The notes below the pieces were generated by a model. It saw only the letters and a program-made list of their open reading frames with translations. It had not been told where the DNA came from and ran no database searches. A DNA stretch of 64,000 bases from DATJPD01 sp035506575. Lineage in GTDB: Bacteria > Pseudomonadota > Alphaproteobacteria > CACIAM-22H2. The stretch is taken from the NCBI GenBank assembly GCA_035506575.1, contig DATJPD010000230.1, forward strand, positions 1 through 64,000, in the 5' to 3' direction. A program made the position numbers and the translations under genes. Of the stretch, positions 50,812 to 61,782 are shown piece after piece (positions within the stretch are counted from its first letter, which is position 1; every line of letters starts with the position of its first letter).

Positions 50812-50840
50812 TTGGGGCGCCCGCCACTTTATGGTATAAA
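50812..50840 (+). promoter_or_regulatory. Probable promoter of ppk
   Basis: TTGGGG (50812-50817), 17 bases, then TATAAA (50835-50840), 24 bases ahead of the ppk start. No convincing Pho box was found next to it. Confidence 0.5.
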
Positions 50841-50864
50841 AGTTTACGGGACGCGGAGAGGCAA

Positions 50865-53012
<2,148 letters not shown>

Positions 53013-53024
53013 TATCCCCCACGC

Positions 53025-54521
53025 ATGCGGTCGCGAATCGCCCCGGGCCGGAAGTCGGCCGGCCCGGCTGGTGTCATCGATATCGGCTCGAACTCCATCC
53101 GCCTCGTCGTCTACGCCGGCGATGAACGGGCGCCGCATCCCATTTTCAACGAGAAGGTTCTGTGCGGTCTCGGGCGCGGCCTCGAGCGCAGCAACCGGCT
53201 CAACGAAGAAGGGGTCAGCCTCGCTCTCGCCAATCTGAGCCGCTTTGCCAGCCTGTCGAAGGCGATGGGAGTCAGGCATCTGCGCGTGGTCGGCACCGCG
53301 GCCGTGCGCGACGCCGATAACGGACGCGACTTCGTGGACGAGGTGCGCAAACGCACCGGGCTCAAGGTGGAGGTGCTCGACGGCGAGGAAGAGGCTCGCC
53401 TGTCGGCACTCGGCGTGCTGGCGGGCACGCCGGGCGCCAACGGTCTCATGGGCGATCTCGGCGGCGGCAGCCTCGAGCTGGTCCAGATCAAGCGCGGCAT
53501 CATCGGCAAGCACGTGACTTTGCCCTACGGCCCCCTGCGCCTGCGCGAGATCACCGACCGCCGGCAGCTGCTGCTCGACGTCATCGATCACCGCCTGGAG
53601 AAGATCGACTGGCTCGACAAGGCCAAGGGCCGGGACTTCTACGCGGTCGGCGGTTCCTGGCGCGGCATCGCGCGTCTGCACATGGCGCACGTCAATTATC
53701 CGCTGCGGGTCATCCATCATTACACGTTGTCGCGCGCCAAGGCGGAGGACTTCCTCGACCTGATCGCCGGGCTGTCGCGCGAATCCCTCGAGCGCATCGG
53801 CCGCGTGCCGCGCAAGCGCCTCGAGGTGCTGCCGATCGCAGCCCTGGTGCTGCACCGTGTGCTCGAGCGTGCGAAGCCGTCCCGGCTCGTGTTCTCGGCC
53901 CTCGGCTTGCGCGAAGGCTGCCTCTTCGACCGGCTGTCGGCCGCCCAGCGGCGGCGCGATCCGCTGTTGGTCGCGGCCGAGGAGATCGCGGGCACGAGCG
54001 CCCGCTTCGCCGTCGACGGCCACGCGCTCTTTGCCTGGATGGCGCCGTTGTTCCGCAAGATGTCGCCGGAGTTCGACCGGCTGCGTCTCGCCGCCTGCCT
54101 GCTGGCCGACATCGCGTGGAACGAGCATCCCGACTACCGGGCCGAGATCGCCTTCCAGCGCGTCCTGCGCATGCCGATGGTCGGCATCGACCATCCGGGC
54201 CGCGCCTTCCTCGCGCTCGCCGTCTACACGCGCTACGCCGGAACGGCCGAGGGCGAGGTCACCGGGCCGGCGTGGATGCTGCTCGACGAAGACCGGCTGC
54301 GCGACGCCTATCGCGTCGGTCTCGCCCTGCGGCTTGCGTTCACGCTCTCGGGCGGCACGCCCGACGTGCTGCGGCGGATCGCTCTCCAGCGCACCGAGGG
54401 TCAGCTGCGGCTGCGCATCCCGAGCCGCTTCTCCTCCATGGCCGGCGAGGCGGTGGAACGCCGCTTCCAGGCCCTGTCTGAAGCCCTCGACCGCAAGCCC
54501 AAGATCAAGATCGGCGGGTAA
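53025..54521 (+). CDS. ppx: Exopolyphosphatase
   Basis: A 498-residue Ppx/GppA phosphatase with the actin-like ATPase fold. VIDIGSNSIRLVVYAG is the first phosphate loop, GTAAVRDADNG and DLGGGSLELVQI the others; an HD-like C-terminal domain begins near residue 320. It degrades polyphosphate (or pppGpp). Paired with ppk as in E. coli. Confidence 0.94.
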   Translation: MRSRIAPGRKSAGPAGVIDIGSNSIRLVVYAGDERAPHPIFNEKVLCGLGRGLERSNRLNEEGVSLALANLSRFASLSKAMGVRHLRVVGTAAVRDADNGRDFVDEVRKRTGLKVEVLDGEEEARLSALGVLAGTPGANGLMGDLGGGSLELVQIKRGIIGKHVTLPYGPLRLREITDRRQLLLDVIDHRLEKIDWLDKAKGRDFYAVGGSWRGIARLHMAHVNYPLRVIHHYTLSRAKAEDFLDLIAGLSRESLERIGRVPRKRLEVLPIAALVLHRVLERAKPSRLVFSALGLREGCLFDRLSAAQRRRDPLLVAAEEIAGTSARFAVDGHALFAWMAPLFRKMSPEFDRLRLAACLLADIAWNEHPDYRAEIAFQRVLRMPMVGIDHPGRAFLALAVYTRYAGTAEGEVTGPAWMLLDEDRLRDAYRVGLALRLAFTLSGGTPDVLRRIALQRTEGQLRLRIPSRFSSMAGEAVERRFQALSEALDRKPKIKIGG

Positions 54522-54540
54522 ATCCTCGCCATATCCGATC

Positions 54541-54569
54541 GTCATCGCGAGCGCAGCGAAGCGATCCAG
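54541..54569. repeat. Dispersed GCGAGCGCAGCGAAGCGATCC-type repeat (20+ bases, described by position)
   Basis: This segment begins GTCATCGCGAGCG and ends AGCGATCCAG. It belongs to a widespread family of intergenic repeats of the form TCATTGCGAGC...GAAGCAATCC, seen in many proteobacterial genomes. It lies 19 bases after ppx and directly left of the orphan gene at 54654. Between it and that gene (54570-54653) nothing else is recognisable. Confidence 0.55.
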
Positions 54570-54653
54570 TGTGAGTGTGGCCCCTGGACCGTTTCGCTAG
54601 CAGTGACGGAAAAAGCTCTTTCGCATACCTCTGCCGAAATTTGCGAGATTGAG

Positions 54654-55553
54654 CTAGTCCGCCCCACCACTTCCGAAGGGATAAGGCCGAGCGATCTCTG
54701 GCGCGCCAAACGATGGAATGTAGATTTCCGACGGCGTCCAATTTGGGACGTCGGTGAGAAGGAAGAATACTTCCGCCGCTGCTTCACCCCTTCGCGCGAA
54801 ATCCCAACCATACTGAGCACAGAGCATCACGAAACAGCCGGTTACGGCCTTCAAGGCGTTTAACAGAGTGGCTTTGCCGAAGTTTGTTTCCCGGTCGTGT
54901 TTAATGTGATTGTAGGCGTCGTACCAGGGGAGGTCTTGCGACGGCGCATTACTTGGTGCCCAGTTTTCGAATGGTGCTATCGGATCTAGCCACGGATACC
55001 ATGGCAAGGCTACGCGATATTCGCCCAGCCTCATCGGCTTAGAAAGCTTTGCGTAGTCGTGGGTGTTTGTCTTGCGGGTTATGTCGTTCGCCTTAAGTAC
55101 ATTCTTCCAATGTGCTTCAACCTCGGTGCAGGCGATGATGATGATGTTTCTGATTTCGTGGCCATAAGAGGCGAAGTTGGCGCTGACTGGATGAACTACC
55201 CGGCAAATCTGCTGTAGCTCTTGAATGAGCGCATGAAGCTGCCCGGTGCTGGTAGTCCGGATATTTAGCGCCGTGGGGCTGCGATCAGGATTGAAACCTG
55301 GGCTAGCACTGGGGCGTGTGGTATATGGACGCGCGATCCGCGGAAAATAATTCCCAGGCGCAAGTTGTAGTTTATGAAACTGCGCTGCAGGAAAGCGCTT
55401 CCGCAATGTGCTCAGGACGTCTTCGCCCGGGTCGGCCTGATGAGTTTCGGGTGGGACGCAATCACACCGCTGGGCGACAGTTGTATCGACTTTCCAAAAA
55501 ATTTCGGCCATTCCGGAGCCGGTAGGAGTCACCTGGACGTAGTAATCCGGCAT
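54654..55553 (-). CDS. Orphan protein of unknown function, possibly HEPN-like
   Basis: A 299-residue cytosolic protein I do not recognise. Its codon use and GC content are visibly lower than those of its neighbours, which suggests transfer. Residues about 130-260 form a helical region with HWKNVLKAN, LPWYDAYNHIKHDRE and a following helix ATLLNALKAVTGCFVMLCAQYG; the N/KH-x-R pattern recalls HEPN-type or ribosomal-subunit-like abortive-infection proteins, but this is weak. The start ATG 55553 has GGGAGAG upstream. It lies between ppx and rnd, which it faces or follows without coupling. Confidence 0.7.
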   Translation of the reverse strand: MPDYYVQVTPTGSGMAEIFWKVDTTVAQRCDCVPPETHQADPGEDVLSTLRKRFPAAQFHKLQLAPGNYFPRIARPYTTRPSASPGFNPDRSPTALNIRTTSTGQLHALIQELQQICRVVHPVSANFASYGHEIRNIIIIACTEVEAHWKNVLKANDITRKTNTHDYAKLSKPMRLGEYRVALPWYPWLDPIAPFENWAPSNAPSQDLPWYDAYNHIKHDRETNFGKATLLNALKAVTGCFVMLCAQYGWDFARRGEAAAEVFFLLTDVPNWTPSEIYIPSFGAPEIARPYPFGSGGAD

Positions 55554-55645
55554 TGGGTGCTCTCCCACTGTCACTGTGCCTCTCGGCCCCGTGAGAATTT
55601 ATGGGCCGCCGCTCCTCGCGCTCGTTTTTGCGGCGTTCCCAGCGA

Positions 55646-56839
55646 TCAAGGCCCACTCGCGGCCTGGCGCCTGACCGGCTCTGCGGCAGCCTTGACCGAC
55701 AGCATCTGCATCTTGCGCCCGCGCAGGGTAAGCGCGATCTCGCCGCGCTTCAGCGCCAGGGCTGCCTCGCCGAATACCTCGCGGCGCCACCCGTGAAGGG
55801 CGGGGACGGGGGCTTCGTCGTCGGCCGCGATGCGCTCGAGGTCGGCCGTGCTGGCGACGAGCTTCGTCGCCACGCCGTGCTCCTCGCATTTCATCTTGAG
55901 GATCACCTTCAGCAGCTCGACGACGGGCCCGAGGCCCGGCGGCAGATCGACTTGCGGCGGCAGGATAGGGATCTCGCTCTCCGGCAGGGCCAGGCCCCGG
56001 CGCACGGCCGCCAGCAGGTCTTCGCCCAGCCGCCCGTCGGCGAAGCTGCGCGACAGGCCGCGGACGCGCGCGAGATCCTCGATCGAGCTTGGCGCGTGGC
56101 CGGCGATGTCCATCACCGTCTCGTCGCGGATCACGCGGTTGCGCGGCACGTCGCGGCGCTGCGCCTCGCGCTCGCGCCAGGCGGCGACCTCTTTCAGCAC
56201 CGCAAGCAGCCGCGGCTTGGCCGTGCGCGGCTTGAAGCGGCGCCAGCCTTCCTCCGGATCCATGCGATAGGTTGCGGGATCGAGCAGGGTGGCCATCTCC
56301 TCCTGCAGCCATGAGGCGCGGTTCGTGGCAGTGAGGCGCTGGGCGAGCGTGACGTAGATCTTCTTGAGGTGGACCACGTCGGCGAGCGCGTAGGTGATCT
56401 GCCGCTCGCTGAGCGGGCGCTGCGCCCAATCGGTGAAGCGGGCCGACTTGTCGATCCGCACCTGCGCCAGCTGGCCGGCCAGGGTCTCGTAGCTCACCGC
56501 GTCGCCGAACCCGCACACCATGGCAGCGACCTGGGTGTCGAACAGCGGGCCCGGCACCTTGCCGGTCATGTGGTGGAAGATCTCGAGATCCTGGCGGGCC
56601 GCGTGGAAGACTTTGAGTACGCGCGGATCGTCGAGAAGGCGGAAGAGGGGGGAAAGGTCGATCCCCGGCGCCAGCGCGTCGATGGCGACGGCTTCATCCG
56701 GTGTCGCGCACTGGACCAGGCAGAGCTGCGCCCAGTAGGTGCGCTCGCGCATGAACTCGGTGTCGACGGTGACGAACGGGGCGGCGGCGGCGCGCTGGCA
56801 GAATTCGGCGAGCGTCGTTGAATCGGCAATCCAACTCAT
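55646..56839 (-). CDS. rnd: Ribonuclease D
   Basis: A 397-residue 3'-5' exoribonuclease that trims tRNA and other stable RNAs. DEDD-family motifs are DTEFMRERTYW (Asp25 and Glu27), KVFHAARQDLEIF, DTQVAAMVCG and YALADVVHL. An HRDC domain lies at about 205-290, followed by a second C-terminal helical domain. It is divergent from aspS. Confidence 0.95.
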   Translation of the reverse strand: MSWIADSTTLAEFCQRAAAAPFVTVDTEFMRERTYWAQLCLVQCATPDEAVAIDALAPGIDLSPLFRLLDDPRVLKVFHAARQDLEIFHHMTGKVPGPLFDTQVAAMVCGFGDAVSYETLAGQLAQVRIDKSARFTDWAQRPLSERQITYALADVVHLKKIYVTLAQRLTATNRASWLQEEMATLLDPATYRMDPEEGWRRFKPRTAKPRLLAVLKEVAAWREREAQRRDVPRNRVIRDETVMDIAGHAPSSIEDLARVRGLSRSFADGRLGEDLLAAVRRGLALPESEIPILPPQVDLPPGLGPVVELLKVILKMKCEEHGVATKLVASTADLERIAADDEAPVPALHGWRREVFGEAALALKRGEIALTLRGRKMQMLSVKAAAEPVRRQAASGP

Positions 56840-56908
56840 GTCGGATCGGTTTTACCCGAAACCGCTGCGGTGGGCAAAAGGGGACGATGGCAGGGGGTCG
56901 GGCGCCGC

Positions 56909-56943
56909 CTTGCTATGGCTTGCTATTTCTTGCAATTTGCAAG
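56909..56943 (+). repeat. Three tandem decamers and a palindrome upstream of aspS
   Basis: Consecutive ten-base units CTTGCTATGG (56909-56918), CTTGCTATTT (56919-56928) and CTTGCAATTT (56929-56938) share the CTTGC start; the last unit with GCAAG forms CTTGCA-ATT-TGCAAG (56929-56943), an exact palindrome. They lie in the 174-base gap between the divergent rnd and aspS starts. Ten-base spacing puts the units on one face of the helix, as for a regulator-binding array. Confidence 0.5.
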
Positions 56944-57013
56944 ACAAACCCCTGCCTTTTGGCCGGTGCCTTTTCGGCCCGCGCCTGTGGGCGGCGTTCG
57001 AAAGCGATTAGAA

Positions 57014-58798
57014 ATGCATCAATACCGAAGCCATACCTGCGGCGAACTGACCCGCGCCAATGTCGGCGAGGCGGCGCGCCTGTCCGGCTGGGTCCACCGC
57101 AAGCGCGATCACGGCAATCTGCTGTTCATCGATCTGCGCGATCACTACGGCATCACGCAATGCGTGATCGATACGTCGAGCCCGCTGTTCCGCCAGGTGG
57201 AGGGAACGCGGCTCGAGAGCGTGATCACCGTCACCGGCAAGATCGTCGCGCGCTCGCCCGAGACCGTGAACCCGAAGCTGCCCACCGGCGAGGTCGAGCT
57301 GCAGATCGGCGAGTTCGCGCTCCAGTCCGCGGCCGACACGTTGCCGATCCAGGTCAACCAGGAAGGCGACTTCCCCGAAGACCTGCGGCTGCGTTACCGC
57401 TTCCTCGACCTTCGGACCGAGCGCATGCACGAGAACATCATGCTGCGCGCGCGCGTCATCGCCTCGATCCGCCGGCGCATGATCGAGCAGGGCTTCACCG
57501 AGTTCCAGACGCCGATCCTCACCTCGTCCAGTCCCGAGGGGGCCCGCGACTACCTCGTGCCCAGCCGCATCCATCCGGGCAAGTTCTACGCGCTGCCGCA
57601 GGCGCCGCAGCAGTTCAAACAGCTCCTGATGGTCGCGGGGTTCGACCGCTACTTCCAGATCGCACCCTGCTTCCGCGACGAGGACGGCCGGGCCGACCGC
57701 AGCCCGGGCGAGTTCTATCAGCTCGATTTCGAGATGTCGTTCGTCACCCAGGAGGACGTGTTCGCGGCCATCGAGCCGGTGCTGGCCGGCGTGTTCGAGG
57801 AATTCTCGAAGGGCCGGAACGTGACCAGGCCGCCGTTCCCACGCATCGCCTACGACGACGCCGTGCGCTGGTACGGCTCGGATAAGCCCGACCTGCGCAA
57901 CCCCATCAAGATGGCCGACGTGACCGAATCCTTCGCCGGATCGGGCTTCAAGGTGTTCGCGGGTATGATCGAGCGGGACCCGAAGGTGAGGGTATGGGCG
58001 ATCCCGGCGCTCACCGGCGGCAGCCGGGCCTTCTGCGACCGGATGAACAGCTGGGCCCAGGACGAGAAGCAGCCCGGCATGGGGTACATCTTCTTCCGCG
58101 ACAACGAGGGCGCCGGGCCCATCGCCAAGAATATCGGTCCGGAGCGCACCGCGAAGATCCGCGATCAGCTCGGGCTCAAGGATGGCGATGCGGTCTTTTT
58201 CGCCTGCGGGGTCCCGGCAAAGATCGCGGCGTTTGCCGGTGCGGCGCGCCTGAAGATCGGCCGCGAGTTGAACCTCACCAGCGAGGGTGAATTCAAGTTC
58301 TGCTGGATCGTCGACTTCCCGATGTACGAGCTCAACGAGGACACCGGGAAGGTCGAGTTCAGCCACAACCCGTTCTCGATGCCGCAGGGCGGGCTCGAGG
58401 CGCTCGAGACCCAGGACCCGCTCACCATCAAGGCGTTCCAGTACGATATCGTCTGCAACGGCGTCGAGCTGTCGTCGGGCGCTATCCGCAACCACCGCCC
58501 GGATATCATGTACAAGGCGTTCGCGATCGCGGGGTACTCCAAGGAGGACGTGGAGAGCCGCTTCGGCGGCATGCTCAACGCCTTCAAGTTCGGCGCCCCG
58601 CCGCACGGCGGCTCGGCCCCGGGCATCGACCGCATCGTGATGCTGCTCGCCGACGAGCCGAATATCCGCCAGGTCGTGGCCTTCCCGATGAACCAGCAGG
58701 CGCAGGACCTTTTGATGCAGGCGCCCTCTGCGGTGGAACCGGCGCGGCTCAAGGAGCTGCATATCAAGCTCGACCTGCCGCCACCCAAGAAGTCTTGA
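57014..58798 (+). CDS. aspS: Aspartyl-tRNA synthetase
   Basis: A 594-residue class II synthetase. The N-terminal OB-fold (MHQYRSHTCGELTRANVG; GWVHRKRDHGNLLFIDLRD), motif 2 around FRDEDGRADRSPGEFYQLD, the bacterial GAD insertion (about 290-420) and motif 3 GGSAPGIDRIVMLLADEPNIR are all present. Start ATG 57014 matches the family; upstream reading lacks similarity. EamA follows 24 bases on. Confidence 0.97.
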   Translation: MHQYRSHTCGELTRANVGEAARLSGWVHRKRDHGNLLFIDLRDHYGITQCVIDTSSPLFRQVEGTRLESVITVTGKIVARSPETVNPKLPTGEVELQIGEFALQSAADTLPIQVNQEGDFPEDLRLRYRFLDLRTERMHENIMLRARVIASIRRRMIEQGFTEFQTPILTSSSPEGARDYLVPSRIHPGKFYALPQAPQQFKQLLMVAGFDRYFQIAPCFRDEDGRADRSPGEFYQLDFEMSFVTQEDVFAAIEPVLAGVFEEFSKGRNVTRPPFPRIAYDDAVRWYGSDKPDLRNPIKMADVTESFAGSGFKVFAGMIERDPKVRVWAIPALTGGSRAFCDRMNSWAQDEKQPGMGYIFFRDNEGAGPIAKNIGPERTAKIRDQLGLKDGDAVFFACGVPAKIAAFAGAARLKIGRELNLTSEGEFKFCWIVDFPMYELNEDTGKVEFSHNPFSMPQGGLEALETQDPLTIKAFQYDIVCNGVELSSGAIRNHRPDIMYKAFAIAGYSKEDVESRFGGMLNAFKFGAPPHGGSAPGIDRIVMLLADEPNIRQVVAFPMNQQAQDLLMQAPSAVEPARLKELHIKLDLPPPKKS

Positions 58799-58822
58799 GC
58801 ACGGGAGCTGCCCGGCACGGCC

Positions 58823-59740
58823 ATGCGCCCGGCGCTGCGCCCGATGACGTTGGGTGACTGGCTGCTGCTGGGCCTGCTCGGCGTGCTGTGGAGCGGGTCC
58901 TACATATTCGTCGCCATAGCCGTACGCGAGGTGCCGCCGTTCACCCTGGTGTTCGTGCGCGTCAGCCTGGCGGCACTGCTGCTATGGCTCATGGCGGTCG
59001 CGTCGGGGGCCGCGTTCCCGCAGCAGGCGAAGACCTGGGCGGCGCTGGCGCTCGGCGGAGTCCTGAACTGCGCGCTGCCGTTCGTGCTCTTGTTCTGGGG
59101 CCAGCAGCATCTGCCGGCCAGCCTCGCCGCGATCCTGATCTCGACCGGACCGCTGCTCACGATCGTCTGTGCGCATTTCCTGACACCCGATGAGCGGATG
59201 ACTGCGCAAAAGCTCATCGGCGTCAGCCTCGGGCTCGTCGGGGCGGCCGTGTTGGTCGGGGTCGACGCGCTCAGCGATTTCGGCGTCCAGTCGCTGGCCG
59301 AGCTCGGGGTCCTCGGGGCTGCTCTGTGCTACGCGCTGGCGGCCGTGGTCAGCCGGCAGTTTGCCGGGCAGCCGCCGATCGTCACCGCCGTCGGCCAGCT
59401 TGCGACATCCGGGCTGGCGATCTTGCCGGCCGCTCTCATCGTCGACCGTCCTTGGCAGATGCCGTGGCCGGGTGCTGCCGGGTTCGGCGCCACCGTGGGT
59501 CTGACCCTGTTCAGCACGGCGCTGGCCTACATCGTGTTCTTCCGCCTCTTGCGCAACGTCGGCGCCGGCAACGCGATGCTCGTAAGCTTCCTGACGCCCG
59601 TCGGCGCCTCGATCCTTGGCACGGCGCTCCTGGGCGAGCACCTCGCGCCGCACAACCTCGCCGGCATGGTGCTGATCTTCGCCGGGTTCGCGGTGATCGA
59701 TGGACGCCTGCTGTCGGCGGCGCGCCGGATTGCGGCCTGA
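58823..59740 (+). CDS. EamA/DMT family transporter
   Basis: A 305-residue drug/metabolite-type transporter with ten membrane helices and two EamA repeats (GLLGVLWSGSYIFVAIAVREVPPFTLVFVR; ALCYALAAVVSRQFAGQPP). The substrate is unknown. A second ATG seven codons in (58844) is possible. It follows aspS by 24 bases and may be co-transcribed. Confidence 0.9.
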   Translation: MRPALRPMTLGDWLLLGLLGVLWSGSYIFVAIAVREVPPFTLVFVRVSLAALLLWLMAVASGAAFPQQAKTWAALALGGVLNCALPFVLLFWGQQHLPASLAAILISTGPLLTIVCAHFLTPDERMTAQKLIGVSLGLVGAAVLVGVDALSDFGVQSLAELGVLGAALCYALAAVVSRQFAGQPPIVTAVGQLATSGLAILPAALIVDRPWQMPWPGAAGFGATVGLTLFSTALAYIVFFRLLRNVGAGNAMLVSFLTPVGASILGTALLGEHLAPHNLAGMVLIFAGFAVIDGRLLSAARRIAA

Positions 59741-59842
59741 CAGCCGTGGGAGCTTACGGCCGAACTCTGTTGCGGTGCGGCATGGGGATGCGATAATGGC
59801 GCTTCGATGCCGCTGGGGTGGGGCGGCTATCTGGAGTTTCGA

Positions 59843-60661
59843 ATGCGTCGCTTTTTGGCCGGTCTCACCCTGTGCGCAGCCCTGATCTTCAGCGGCCGCC
59901 TTGATTCAGCAGAGGTTCCGGCACCGTCGGACATCTCGCCGCACCGCGCGTCCTACACGCTGGGCCTCGGCGGAACCAATCAGAACAGCGGCGTCATCGA
60001 CATCGACGGCGCCATGTACATCGAATGGCAGGAAGTCTGCGACGGTTGGACCATCAACCAGCGCATGCGCTTCACCATGACCGACAGCGACGGCGAGCGC
60101 ACCGACAACGACATCAACTTCTCGAGCTGGGAGGCCAAGGACGGCCTGAGCTACCAGTTCACCTTGCGCAGCCTGCGCGACGGCGAAGTGGACGAGAACC
60201 TGCGCGGCCGCGCCACCCTGGACGGCAAGGGCAAGGGCGGCAAGGCGGTGTTCGCCGAGCCCAAGGGGCTGGAGATCGAGCTGCCGCCCGGAACGTTGTT
60301 TCCCACCGAGCACACCTTGGTGCTGATCCGCGAGGCGGAGAAGGGCGCGCAACAGGTCTCGCGCATGGTCTTCGACGGCGCCAGCCGCGACGGAGCACTC
60401 GAGGTCAACGCGATCATCGGCGCGAAAGCGCCCGAGGCGGCGGACGGGCCTAAGATCGCGAAGGCGGTCGGCGCGCACCCGGCATGGCACGTGCGCATGG
60501 CGTTCTTCAAGTCCGAGGACCAAAGCGGGCAGCCGGAATACGAGACCGGTCTGCGCCTGCAGGACAACGGCGTCGGGCGCGATTACACGTTCGAGTATCC
60601 GGAATTCGCCATCAAGTCGAAGCTCGACCTGCTCGAAGCGCTGCCGAAGCCGAAATGCTGA
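59843..60661 (+). CDS. EipB-family (DUF1849) envelope protein
   Basis: A 272-residue periplasmic protein with a signal peptide (MRRFLAGLTLCAALIFSG). The DUF1849 pattern begins SPHRASYTLGLGG and continues GAMYIEWQEVCDGWTINQRMRF; FPTEHTLVLI is typical. In Brucella, EipB is a beta-spiral envelope integrity factor with a disulfide; here Cys66 and the C-terminal residue Cys272 are the matching pair. The start ATG 59843 (GGAG upstream) is preferred over one 12 codons earlier because it opens into the signal. Confidence 0.85.
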   Translation: MRRFLAGLTLCAALIFSGRLDSAEVPAPSDISPHRASYTLGLGGTNQNSGVIDIDGAMYIEWQEVCDGWTINQRMRFTMTDSDGERTDNDINFSSWEAKDGLSYQFTLRSLRDGEVDENLRGRATLDGKGKGGKAVFAEPKGLEIELPPGTLFPTEHTLVLIREAEKGAQQVSRMVFDGASRDGALEVNAIIGAKAPEAADGPKIAKAVGAHPAWHVRMAFFKSEDQSGQPEYETGLRLQDNGVGRDYTFEYPEFAIKSKLDLLEALPKPKC

Positions 60662-60665
60662 GTGC

Positions 60666-61598
60666 TTACGGACCGCCCGCCGGCCACAGCCAGGCGGCAC
60701 CGCGCACGCCGCTCGCATCGCCGTAGCGCGGCCGCACGAGCCGCGTCACCACCGTGTCGGAGAAGATCCAACGCCCCCAGCGCTTGGGCACCTCGTCGTA
60801 GAGGACCTCGATCTGCGACAAGCCGCCGCCGAGCACGATCACCGCAGGATCGAAGATGTTGATGACGATGGCGAGCGAGCGGGCGAGGCGGTCGAGATAG
60901 CGGTCGAGGCTGGCGGCGGCGTCGGCATTGCCGGCGGCCGCGGCCGCGACGATCTCGACCGCCGACAGCTTCTCGCCCGACGCGGCTTCGTGGTCGCGGC
61001 TGAAGCCGGGGCCTGAGAGGAACAGCTCGACGCATCCGGGCCGGCCGCAGTAGCACATCGGGCCCGGCCGTTCGTCCATGCTGCCGCCGTGGGGCAGGGC
61101 CCAGACGCGCGGCCATGGCAGCGGGTTGTGACCCCATTCGCCGGTGATGGCATTGGGGCCGCGGATGATCTGCTTCTTGAACACCAGCCCGCCGCCGACA
61201 CCCGTGCCGAGGATGACCCCGAACACGCTGTCCGCACCGGCCGCGGCCCCGTCCGCCGCCTCGGAGAGCGCAAAGCAGTCGGCGTCGTTGGCCGTGCGGA
61301 CCGGCCGGCCGAGACGCTGCTCCAGATCTTTGTCCAGGGCGTGGCCGATAAGACACAGCGAGTTGGAATTCTTCACCAGGCCCGTGGCCGGCGAGATCGT
61401 GCCCGGGATGCCCACGCCGACCGTGCCGCGCTGGCCGAGCGCTTGATCCGCCGCCAGCACCAGTTCGGCGATCTGGTTGATGGTCTTGGCGTAATCGCCG
61501 GACGGCGTCGGCGCCCGCCGCCGCCAGAGTTCCTGGCCCCCTTCGCCCAGGGCCAGAAGCTCGATTTTCGTCCCCCCGAGATCGACGCCCAGCCGCAC
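60666..61598 (-). CDS. ROK family sugar kinase
   Basis: A 310-residue kinase/regulator-family protein without a DNA-binding domain, so a sugar kinase (fructokinase or N-acetylglucosamine kinase-like). LGVDLGGTKIELLALG is the ATP phosphate loop, NDADCFALSEA the catalytic Asp, and GPMCYCGRPGCVELFLSG the ROK zinc site. The GTG at 61598 has AGGGAG upstream and was preferred to TTG 61631. It converges with the eipB-like gene, four bases apart, and is divergent from divK. Confidence 0.9.
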   Translation of the reverse strand: MRLGVDLGGTKIELLALGEGGQELWRRRAPTPSGDYAKTINQIAELVLAADQALGQRGTVGVGIPGTISPATGLVKNSNSLCLIGHALDKDLEQRLGRPVRTANDADCFALSEAADGAAAGADSVFGVILGTGVGGGLVFKKQIIRGPNAITGEWGHNPLPWPRVWALPHGGSMDERPGPMCYCGRPGCVELFLSGPGFSRDHEAASGEKLSAVEIVAAAAAGNADAAASLDRYLDRLARSLAIVINIFDPAVIVLGGGLSQIEVLYDEVPKRWGRWIFSDTVVTRLVRPRYGDASGVRGAAWLWPAGGP

Positions 61599-61686
61599 CG
61601 TATTCTCCCTGTGGATTGAATCAGCGATCAACTTGGATTCAATCTGATTTTAATGTTACTAAATTTTAACCTAAATGCTGGATGAT

Positions 61687-61731
61687 GTGACGGCTTTGTC
61701 ACCGGTCACGTGGTGATGTTATCTTAACCAT
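61687..61731 (+). promoter_or_regulatory. Repeats and CtrA-like half-site upstream of divK
   Basis: GTGAC (61687-61691) and GTCAC (61697-61701) form an inverted pair; a second GTCAC follows after two bases, then CACGTGGTGAT. TTAACCAT (61724-61731) resembles the half-site of the CtrA cell-cycle regulator, and TTAACCTAA lies at 61666-61674 in a markedly AT-rich stretch. divK is a CtrA target in Caulobacter, so CtrA control is plausible here. The whole 184-base gap between the ROK gene and divK appears regulatory. Confidence 0.45.
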
Positions 61732-61782
61732 CGTGGCCTAACGTTCGGAATCCAATAGTCGCTGGAAGGGGGCGACGCGCTT

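Noticed and set aside
54654..55574. Orphan gene starting at the GTG at 55574
   Set aside because: The ATG at 55553 has a good GGGAGAG ribosome-binding site; the GTG has none.
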